Shown here piece by piece: positions 7,313 through 11,987 of a stretch of 11,987 bases of DNA (within the stretch, counting starts at the first letter, position 1; every line of letters begins with the position of its first letter). Origin of the DNA: Asaia bogorensis (GTDB lineage Bacteria; Pseudomonadota; Alphaproteobacteria; Acetobacterales; Acetobacteraceae); the NCBI GenBank assembly GCA_945874515.1, contig CAMCHA010000027.1:1-11987 (forward strand), written 5' to 3'. The notes under the pieces were generated by a model. The model was given only the letters and a program-made list of their open reading frames with translations, had not been told where the DNA came from and ran no database searches. The translations under genes were made by a program, and so were the position numbers.

Positions 7313-7332
7313 GGGGGCGGTTGCCCGCCCCC
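7313..7332 (-). repeat. Perfect stem-loop with GCAA tetraloop between two operon genes
   Basis: On the minus strand GGGGGCGG, GCAA, CCGCCCCC form an 8-bp all-GC stem closed by a GNRA-type tetraloop. It lies in the 40-base gap between the RraA-like gene and the thioesterase gene, ending about 13 bases before the thioesterase ATG. The bases that follow (ATCTTC) are not a T-run, so it is not a classic terminator. It may stabilise the upstream message, lower expression of the downstream genes, or hinder initiation at the thioesterase gene; these roles are inference. Confidence 0.6.
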
Positions 7333-7339
7333 GTCCCAA

Positions 7340-8047
7340 TCAATGGATGTCTTCGGATTTCGCCAAGGCTTCGCGCAGCTTCGCGATATTGAAGCCAGGG
7401 GCGCGGGCCATATCCAGGATCACCGCTTCCTTGCGCGCGCCAAGATCAATGGCGGCGGGGATTTTGGTCACCACATCATGCGGGATCACCACCGCGCCGT
7501 GATGGTCAGCATGGATCACATCATCATGTGACACCTGCATGCCGTGGATGGTGACTTCACACTTCAGCGCGACGATATGCACATAGGAATGGGAAGGATT
7601 GACCACGCCGGCAATGCCCTGAAAGCCGGGCGCGAACATCTCAAGGTCGCGCACCGAACCATTGGTCACCACGCCAAGCGCGCCCAGGCCCTTATGCACG
7701 GCGCTATTCACCTCACCCCAAAAGGCACCAACGCCGGGGGTGTCATCCAAATCCTGCAAGCAGACAATCGTCGGCAGGGAGGCATCGGCGACATATTCAT
7801 ACCAGCCGATCCGCATGGCCTTATCGGCTTCCTTGCTGCGGCCCGAGGGGAAAGCCGCGCGCTGCGTGCCGGTGCGCGCCAGGCCGCAAATTGGCGGCAG
7901 CTTGCGATCCACGGCGACCATGGGGCGCACGGTGAAGCCGTAATTGCGCCGATGGGGTGCGACCACTTCCAGCGCATTACAGATGGTGGGCGTATCCCAG
8001 GCGCGCAGCGCTTCAAGATCGGCGGCGGTAAAGGGGTATTTGCTCAT
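7340..8047 (-). CDS. RraA-family aldolase/decarboxylase-like protein
   Basis: A 235-residue protein of the RraA/HMG-aldolase family. These enzymes cleave 4-hydroxy-4-methyl-2-oxoglutarate or 4-carboxy-4-hydroxy-2-oxoadipate to pyruvate, or decarboxylate oxaloacetate, using a divalent metal; E. coli RraA itself inhibits RNase E. The family core is visible: GAFWGEVNSAVHKGLGALG (residues 107-125), TNGSVRD (128-134) with the conserved Arg-Asp, and IHADHHGAVVIP (178-189). The position before Gly in the second motif is Asn where many members have Asp. Length and context favour a metabolic enzyme over an RNase regulator. The ATG at 8047 has GGAGG nine bases upstream, a strong ribosome site. It is the first gene of the minus-strand catabolic set, and its promoter would lie in the divergent gap towards the Fic gene. 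Confidence 0.85.
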   Translation of the reverse strand: MSKYPFTAADLEALRAWDTPTICNALEVVAPHRRNYGFTVRPMVAVDRKLPPICGLARTGTQRAAFPSGRSKEADKAMRIGWYEYVADASLPTIVCLQDLDDTPGVGAFWGEVNSAVHKGLGALGVVTNGSVRDLEMFAPGFQGIAGVVNPSHSYVHIVALKCEVTIHGMQVSHDDVIHADHHGAVVIPHDVVTKIPAAIDLGARKEAVILDMARAPGFNIAKLREALAKSEDIH

Positions 8048-8070
8048 GTGTCTGTTTCCTCCAGGGGCGC

Positions 8071-8099
8071 AGCATCGGGCGGACGGGGCTTTCGGTCAA
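8071..8099 (-). promoter_or_regulatory. Candidate promoter of the four-gene catabolic operon
   Basis: On the minus strand TTGACC (8099-8094) is followed after 17 bases by GATGCT (8076-8071). The -35 box is close to consensus and the -10 box is poor. The start of transcription would be near 8065, giving a leader of about 18 bases that includes the GGAGG ribosome site of the RraA-like gene. This is a motif match only. Confidence 0.3.
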
Positions 8100-8193
8100 A
8101 CCCCTCTATTTCATGCGGACCGCCAAGCGGACAAAGGATCCCAGATATTTTGGTATCGCCACAAAAATTATGCGTGCTAGACTGGACTTCATC

Positions 8194-9426
8194 ATGAAGA
8201 CCCATCCGGACAGAAAAGCGGACGAGAAAGCACCCTCTGATCGGGAAGAAGCCATCAGCATGATGGAGCCCATGGTGGTTTCTGATACTTCTCGGCACCG
8301 ATCCGAGCTCGCTGACTTAGCGGTAGAATTGGCGTCAGAATCCTCGGCCTTCAAGAGTAGTCTGCCACAAGGCGTGCTTGCAGCCCTGGCCGAACTCGTG
8401 CGCGCCATGAACTGCTACTACAGCAACCTCATTGAAGGGCATGACACCCATCCGACCGATATTGAACGCGCGCTTAAGAATGATTTCAGTACGGATGCGC
8501 GGAAGCGGGACCTGCAGCTTGAAGCGAAAGCCCATATCACTGTCCAGAGATGGATTGACGAAGGCGGCTTGACCGGGCGCGCAACCACAGCGGAAAACTT
8601 GAAGGAAATCCATCGCAGATTCTGCGAATTGTTGCCCACGGATATGCTCTGGGTCTCTGATCCCGCCACGGGCGAGAAGCATCCTCTGACGCCCGGAGCG
8701 TTTCGCCAAAGGGATGTCCGCGTGGGCGCGCATGTGGCCATCAGCCCCGGTGCCATCCCACGGTTTCTAGCGCGCTTCGAAAATGCCTACGCCAAACCGG
8801 GCAAGGTGGATGCCATCCTGTCTGCCGCATCGGCGCATCACCGGTTGCTCTGGATTCATCCCTTTCTGGACGGCAATGGCCGCGTAGCGCGGTTGATGAC
8901 CCATGCCATGTTATTGGAGGCGCTCGACACGGGGGCGGTATGGTCGGTGGCGCGCGGGTTTGCGCGCGCCGAGACGCGCTACAAGGCGTGCCTCGCAGCC
9001 TGCGATCTAGGCCGACGCAATGACCTGGACGGGCGCGGGGCGCTGAGCGAGGAGGAACTTGCCGCATTCACCCGTTTCTTTCTGGAAACCTGCCTCGATC
9101 AGGTGCGTTTCATGCGCCAATTGGTGGAGCCAAACAGGTTACGCGCACGCATTCTGCTCTGGGCGGAGGAGGAGATCAGGACAGGTACGCTACCTGCCAA
9201 GGCGGGCAGCATTCTAGAGGCCGTCTTGTATCGAGGCGAACTTCCCCGCGCTGATGCCCCCATGATTGTCGGTGCGACCGATCGTCACGCAAGGCGCATA
9301 ACATCCGCTTTGCTCAAGGCGGGGGTCCTTTCCGCAGACAACGACCGGGCAGCGCTGCGCTTGGCCTTCCCGGCGCGCCTGGCGTCACGTTGGATGCCAG
9401 GCTTGTTCCCCGAGGATGCGCGCTAG
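8194..9426 (+). CDS. Fic family protein AMP-transferase, class II self-inhibited type
   Basis: From the ATG at 8194 the protein has 410 residues. The active-site signature HPFLDGNGRVAR (222-233) matches the Fic consensus HPFx(D/E)GN(G)RxxR exactly, so AMP (or other nucleotide) transfer from ATP to target hydroxyls is expected, with H222 catalytic. Upstream, SNLIEG (77-82) matches the inhibitory helix (S/T)xxxE(G/N), which places the protein in class II, where the inhibitory helix is in the same chain before the Fic core. After the core, DLDGRGALS is typical of the family, and the C-terminal 60 residues resemble a winged helix. The start is uncertain: in-frame ATGs exist at 8113, 8170, 8194 and 8260. 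None of the first three has a clear ribosome site, while GGGAAG precedes 8260. No separate antitoxin gene is beside it. It diverges from the RraA-like operon and converges with the Bug gene. Confidence 0.9.
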   Translation: MKTHPDRKADEKAPSDREEAISMMEPMVVSDTSRHRSELADLAVELASESSAFKSSLPQGVLAALAELVRAMNCYYSNLIEGHDTHPTDIERALKNDFSTDARKRDLQLEAKAHITVQRWIDEGGLTGRATTAENLKEIHRRFCELLPTDMLWVSDPATGEKHPLTPGAFRQRDVRVGAHVAISPGAIPRFLARFENAYAKPGKVDAILSAASAHHRLLWIHPFLDGNGRVARLMTHAMLLEALDTGAVWSVARGFARAETRYKACLAACDLGRRNDLDGRGALSEEELAAFTRFFLETCLDQVRFMRQLVEPNRLRARILLWAEEEIRTGTLPAKAGSILEAVLYRGELPRADAPMIVGATDRHARRITSALLKAGVLSADNDRAALRLAFPARLASRWMPGLFPEDAR

Positions 9427-9436
9427 ATTTCAGGCT

Positions 9437-10426
9437 TCAATCCGCCTGCACATTCCCCTGCCGCACAACATCAAACCAACGCTTGCGCTCGCTTGCGACC
9501 AGGGCGGCGTAGTCAGCGGGCGGGCCGCCGCGCGGGGTGGTGCCTCGGGCGGCCAATTGCTGGCGGACCGCGGGGTCATTCAGCGCGGCCTGCGCTACTT
9601 CCGCCATGCGCGCCACAACCGCATCTGACGCCGATTTATGCGCGTGCAGGCCGAACCAAGCCTCAGCCTCAAACCCCACCAGGTTGAACTCAGCGCCCAA
9701 TTCCGACACCGCCGGCACATTTGGCAGATCGGGCAGGCGTTCGCGGGACGTCACGGCCAGGGCCACAACATTGCCGTTCTGGATTTGCGGCAAGGCGGTG
9801 GGCAGATTGTCTATCAGGCTATCCACCTCTCCGCCGATCACCGCGGTCATGGCGGGGCCGGCGCCGCGATAGGGCACATGCTGTACGCGCACCCCGGCAA
9901 GCTGATTTATCAACTCCCCGGTCAAATGGGTGGAGGTGCCATTGCCGGCGGAAGCGAAATTGCGCTCCCCAGGCTTCGCTTTGGCATCGCGCAAAAAGGC
10001 GCGCAGGTCGGCCCCCGGCACGCGGCGCGGATTGGCGACCCAGACATTGGGCACGGTCACCACCAGCGTCACGGCGCGGAAATCCGCTTCCGGATCATAG
10101 GCAAGGTTGCGGAACAGCGCCGGGCCAATGGCGTGGGAGGCGATTTGGCTCAGGAACAGCGCATGATCATCCGCTTCGCGCGCAAAGCGCCCGGCGGCGA
10201 GCGTGCTGCCGGCGCCGGGCTGGTTTTCGACCACCACATTGCGCCCGAACCTTTCGCGCATGGCGGCGGCCACCAGCCGCGCGACCACATCCGTGGTGCC
10301 CCCTGGCGGGAAGGGGCAAACCAGGCGCAAATCCTTGTTCGGCCAGGCAGTCTGGGCACGCAGCGCGGGGGCAGCGAGCAGCCCGGCAGCGGCGGTGATG
10401 GTGGTGCGGCGTGTGATGAATGTCAT
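9437..10426 (-). CDS. Bug/TctC family tripartite tricarboxylate transporter substrate-binding protein
   Basis: A 329-residue periplasmic binding protein. Residues 1-24 form a secretion signal with a twin-arginine-like start (TRRTTI), a hydrophobic core (AAAGLLAAPAL) and a likely cut after ALRA. The mature protein has the family motifs PFPPGGTTDVVAR (38-50), VVVENQPGAGSTLAAG (64-79) and YDPEADF (110-116). Bug proteins bind carboxylates, amino acids or other small acids and deliver them to TctAB-type membrane proteins, but most, like this one, have no tctAB beside them. The ATG at 10426 is chosen because AAGGAGG (10436-10442 on the opposite strand) lies nine bases upstream and the signal peptide starts there; a longer reading to 10585 would run through the neighbouring acetyltransferase gene. 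It lies 46 bases downstream of the acetyltransferase gene and converges on the Fic gene with a 10-base gap. It might import the substrate of the nearby catabolic operon; that is a guess. Confidence 0.93.
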   Translation of the reverse strand: MTFITRRTTITAAAGLLAAPALRAQTAWPNKDLRLVCPFPPGGTTDVVARLVAAAMRERFGRNVVVENQPGAGSTLAAGRFAREADDHALFLSQIASHAIGPALFRNLAYDPEADFRAVTLVVTVPNVWVANPRRVPGADLRAFLRDAKAKPGERNFASAGNGTSTHLTGELINQLAGVRVQHVPYRGAGPAMTAVIGGEVDSLIDNLPTALPQIQNGNVVALAVTSRERLPDLPNVPAVSELGAEFNLVGFEAEAWFGLHAHKSASDAVVARMAEVAQAALNDPAVRQQLAARGTTPRGGPPADYAALVASERKRWFDVVRQGNVQAD

Positions 10427-10444
10427 GAGGTGTAGCCTCCTTCC

Positions 10445-10455
10445 CGGTTTAACCG
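10445..10455. repeat. Short palindrome upstream of the Bug gene
   Basis: CGGTT (10445-10449), T, AACCG (10451-10455) is a perfect palindrome with a single central base. It lies in the 46-base gap between the acetyltransferase gene and the Bug gene, directly upstream of the latter's AAGGAGG ribosome site. It could be an operator or a chance palindrome. Confidence 0.25.
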
Positions 10456-10472
10456 AAGCTCTGGTAAAGCGC

Positions 10473-10934
10473 CTATCGCAACGCCTTCCAGAGATGTAAC
10501 TGCCCGCGATTTTGATCCGGCTCGTAGCCATGTTCTCTATAGAACCGATACGCTGTCCTGGTACTCTCAAAAAAAATAGACGCACATCCCCAATTTTTGG
10601 CCGTATCCTCCAGAGAGAAAAGAATGGATTTGCTAACCCCAGAAAAGCGATATTTTGGATCAGCGTAAAGGAGGAACAGCTCTCCTTTACGGCTGATCAT
10701 CCCAACGCCAGCCAGAACGCCGTCAATCACCCCAACCAGTAGCTTCGACCGACATGAATGAAGCCATGCCTTCCATGATTCGACAGTCTTGTTGGTAATC
10801 CACTCTTGAATAGCGAGTTCGTCATTCCCGTGATCTTCGAAACACAGTTCCAGTATAGAGCGCCGTATAATACAGACACCTCCTTGGCCGTCGCTTTCGA
10901 TAGCTTGGCGAACCTGGATTTGGGGCTTCGACAC
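10473..10934 (-). CDS. GNAT family N-acetyltransferase (probably horizontally acquired)
   Basis: From the GTG at 10934 the protein has 153 residues, a normal length for a single GNAT domain, which transfers acetyl from acetyl-CoA to an amine. The first strand reads IQVRQAIESD. The acetyl-CoA-binding region is YADPKYRFSGVSKSILFSLEDTA, where the usual R/Q-x-x-G-x-G/A loop appears as RFSGVS, so it is divergent. The C-terminal AYRFYREHGYEP is the typical last motif. The substrate is unknown. GTG is preferred because GGAGAGGCAAGG lies just upstream and the domain starts there; TTG codons at 10994 and 10982 would add up to 20 residues. The gene and its upstream region are clearly richer in A and T than the neighbours (about 42% GC in the 60 bases from 10561) and use rarer codons, suggesting recent transfer. 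A GATAAT -10-like box lies at 11015-11010 on its strand, without a good -35. Confidence 0.75.
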   Translation of the reverse strand: MSKPQIQVRQAIESDGQGGVCIIRRSILELCFEDHGNDELAIQEWITNKTVESWKAWLHSCRSKLLVGVIDGVLAGVGMISRKGELFLLYADPKYRFSGVSKSILFSLEDTAKNWGCASIFFESTRTAYRFYREHGYEPDQNRGQLHLWKALR

Positions 10935-11086
10935 TATCCTTGCCTCTCCGATTCGGCGCCAAATTGCGCGGTCACCCTGCAAACCGATTTTCAAACACCG
11001 TTAAAAACAATTATCTTACACTACCCGGCCGAGAACACTTAATCTTAGCGCTAGTGGTGGTGTAGGGCCACGCAAACACTCATGTT

Positions 11087-11116
11087 TTGGGAGTATCGTT
11101 TCGTCGAGACTATTTA
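11087..11116 (+). promoter_or_regulatory. Candidate promoter of the nitrile-hydratase-like gene
   Basis: TTGGGA (11087-11092) and TATTTA (11111-11116) are separated by 18 bases, in an AT-rich stretch upstream of the gene starting at 11215. Transcription would start near 11123, leaving a leader of about 92 bases. Each box is only a partial match. The surrounding 280-base gap, between the acetyltransferase GTG and this gene, also holds the 8-base palindrome TAGCGCTA (11046-11053) and the two inverted repeats listed separately; no small gene is evident in it. Confidence 0.3.
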
Positions 11117-11139
11117 TTTTCTTTCCTAATGTCTCAGAC
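11103..11139. repeat. Imperfect inverted repeat around the candidate -10 box
   Basis: GTCGAGAC (11103-11110) and GTCTCAGAC (11131-11139) form an inverted repeat with one extra base in the right arm, separated by 20 AT-rich bases that contain the candidate -10 box TATTTA. The right arm is itself a palindrome (GTCT C AGAC). The position fits an operator for a dimeric regulator of the downstream gene. Confidence 0.3.
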
Positions 11140-11148
11140 GTTGCTTTG

Positions 11149-11164
11149 ATGCTCCCCAAAGCAT
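11149..11164. repeat. Short inverted repeat in the leader of the nitrile-hydratase-like gene
   Basis: ATGCT (11149-11153), six bases CCCCAA, AGCAT (11160-11164) form a small dyad about 50 bases before the start codon. It is too short to be strong in RNA; it could be part of an operator. Confidence 0.2.
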
Positions 11165-11214
11165 GTTGCCTGAATTGCTGCCCCTGGCAAGATGCGCCGT
11201 ATGGAGCACCCCGC

Positions 11215-11987
11215 ATGACTAAAAAACCCGACAACCTTCCGACCCATGATGTCGCCGGCCGCTTCGCCGCGCCGATAGACCAAAGCGCGCATGAACCCGC
11301 GCATTGGGAGAAGGAGGCTGACGCGATCCGCCTGCTGCTGGCCGACAAGAAGCGCAATATCTTCACCACCGATGAAAGCCGGCGCGTGCAGGAAGCGCTG
11401 GATGCGGAAACCTATTGGAAGCTGCCCTATTATGAGCGCTGGATTCACGGCTTTTCCAGCTTGCTCAAGGAAAAGGGCGTGTTGCAGGAAGCGGATTTGC
11501 TCACCGAGGAAGCGCGGCTGCGCGCCGCTGGCGAAGACAAGGTGGAAGACGCGCCCGGCGGGCATCACCACCACCATCATGATCACGACCACGAACATGA
11601 TCATGATGACCATCCCTATCAGGAAGATGATGATGCTGGGGTTGCCGTGCTATCCCCCCTGGAATTGCGCGGGCGGGCGGTGCGCAATCTGCTGATCGCA
11701 CGCGGCATTCTGACCGCGGCTGAAATCCGCGCCCAGATTGAGGCGATGGATAGCCGGGGTGAGCATCTCGGCGCGCGGGTTGTCGTGCGCGCCTGGACCG
11801 ATCCCGGCTTTGCCGCGCGGCTTGCTACCGATGCCGGCGCGGCGGTGGAAGAATTGGGCCTTTCGCGTGGGGAGACAGTGCTGACGGCGCTATTCAATAC
11901 GCAAGATGTGCATAATCTGGTCGTCTGCACGCTTTGTTCCTGTTATCCGCGTAGCGTCTTGGGCCGCCCGCCCACCTGGTATAAAAG
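11215..11987 (+). CDS. Nitrile hydratase-family fusion: beta-subunit N-terminal domain, His-rich linker, cobalt-type alpha subunit (3' end outside window)
   Basis: The 257 visible residues show three parts. Residues 9-105 resemble the N-terminal domain of the nitrile hydratase beta subunit: a THDVAGR-APID start, FTTDESRR (50-57), then YWKLPYYERWIHGF and LLKEKGVL. Residues 117-133 are a linker of 11 His and 6 Asp/Glu. Residues 146-257 are an alpha subunit: LELRGRAVRNLLIARG, GARVVVRAWTDPGFAARL (186-203), NTQDVHNLVVCTLCSC (228-243) and YPRSVLGRPPTWYK. CTLCSC is the cobalt-type metal claw, whose first and third-listed Cys are normally oxidised; the iron type has CSLCSC. The family hydrates nitriles to amides, or in thiocyanate hydrolase (whose gamma subunit is alpha-like) hydrolyses thiocyanate. 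About 90 more residues of alpha are expected beyond the window. The beta C-terminal half is absent from the visible part and may be encoded next door, as in thiocyanate hydrolase, where beta is split. The ATG at 11215 has GGAG eight bases upstream. Family assignment is firm; substrate is not. Confidence 0.88.
   Translation, partial: MTKKPDNLPTHDVAGRFAAPIDQSAHEPAHWEKEADAIRLLLADKKRNIFTTDESRRVQEALDAETYWKLPYYERWIHGFSSLLKEKGVLQEADLLTEEARLRAAGEDKVEDAPGGHHHHHHDHDHEHDHDDHPYQEDDDAGVAVLSPLELRGRAVRNLLIARGILTAAEIRAQIEAMDSRGEHLGARVVVRAWTDPGFAARLATDAGAAVEELGLSRGETVLTALFNTQDVHNLVVCTLCSCYPRSVLGRPPTWYK
11563..11613 (+). repeat. His/Asp-rich low-complexity codon tract in the nitrile-hydratase-like gene
   Basis: Seventeen codons made of CAT/CAC and GAT/GAC, with one GAA, encode six consecutive His followed by alternating His and acidic residues. 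Both synonymous codons are mixed throughout, so the tract looks selected at protein level more than the result of a recent simple-repeat expansion. His/Asp tracts of this type occur in metal-handling proteins such as HypB, UreE and CobW relatives and bind Co, Ni or Zn. Confidence 0.85.

Noticed and set aside
7313-7332. Intrinsic terminator after the RraA-like gene
   Set aside because: No T-run follows the stem on the minus strand, and the next gene on the same strand starts 13 bases later.
10427-10585. N-terminal extension of the Bug protein to 10585
   Set aside because: The extension has no signal-peptide character and overlaps the acetyltransferase gene, while the ATG at 10426 has AAGGAGG and a normal signal peptide.
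11149-11164. Cobalamin or other riboswitch upstream of the nitrile-hydratase-like gene
   Set aside because: Only a 5-bp dyad is present and none of the conserved riboswitch boxes could be recognised in the leader.
11134-11613. Minus-strand open frame of 159 codons opposite the nitrile-hydratase-like gene, starting with a Met/Val-rich stretch
   Set aside because: The Met/Val/Ile-rich start is only the reverse reading of the His/Asp codon tract (CAT gives ATG, GAT gives ATC); no other support.
11563-11613. Engineered His-tag or vector contamination
   Set aside because: The His run is mixed with Asp/Glu, lies in the middle of one continuous frame with native flanks on both sides, and no vector sequence is seen.

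Overview
The window is about 12 kb of GC-rich bacterial DNA with tightly packed genes, short intergenic gaps and ordinary Shine-Dalgarno sequences. The gene content points to an alphaproteobacterium: an orphan Bug/TctC-type solute-binding protein, a one-chain SecDF, a RraA-like aldolase with a 3-hydroxyisobutyrate dehydrogenase, and a cobalt-type nitrile hydratase. An Acetobacteraceae (Roseomonas-like) or rhizobial relative would fit. This placement is inferred from gene content and composition; there is no rRNA or other marker gene to confirm it.

Left part (1-4807). Two minus-strand genes, a Gfo/Idh/MocA oxidoreductase followed by the start of a ketopantoate-reductase-like gene cut by the window edge, diverge from a large plus-strand secDF fusion. 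secDF ends in a good hairpin terminator and is followed by a plus-strand gene for a partly degenerate EAL-domain (c-di-GMP phosphodiesterase-like) protein. The secDF leader contains an 8-bp perfect inverted repeat, one arm of which covers the presumed ribosome binding site.

Middle part (4773-8047, minus strand). Four genes read in one direction and look like a catabolic operon: RraA-like aldolase/decarboxylase, hot-dog thioesterase, 3-hydroxyisobutyrate dehydrogenase and iron-dependent alcohol dehydrogenase. The last two overlap by 4 bases (GTGA). A perfect 8-bp hairpin lies between the first two genes. The set suggests processing of short hydroxy- or oxo-acids through CoA-ester and aldehyde/alcohol steps; the substrate cannot be read from the sequence.

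Right part (8113-11987). A class II (self-inhibited) Fic AMP-transferase faces a convergent Bug-type periplasmic solute-binding protein. Next come an AT-rich, probably acquired GNAT acetyltransferase on the minus strand and a regulatory-looking intergenic region with several short palindromes. The window ends inside an unusual nitrile-hydratase-family gene: the N-terminal domain of the beta subunit is joined to the metal-binding alpha subunit by a linker of 11 His and 6 Asp/Glu in 17 residues. This built-in, metal-chelating-looking linker in a beta(N)-alpha fusion is the most interesting object in the window.
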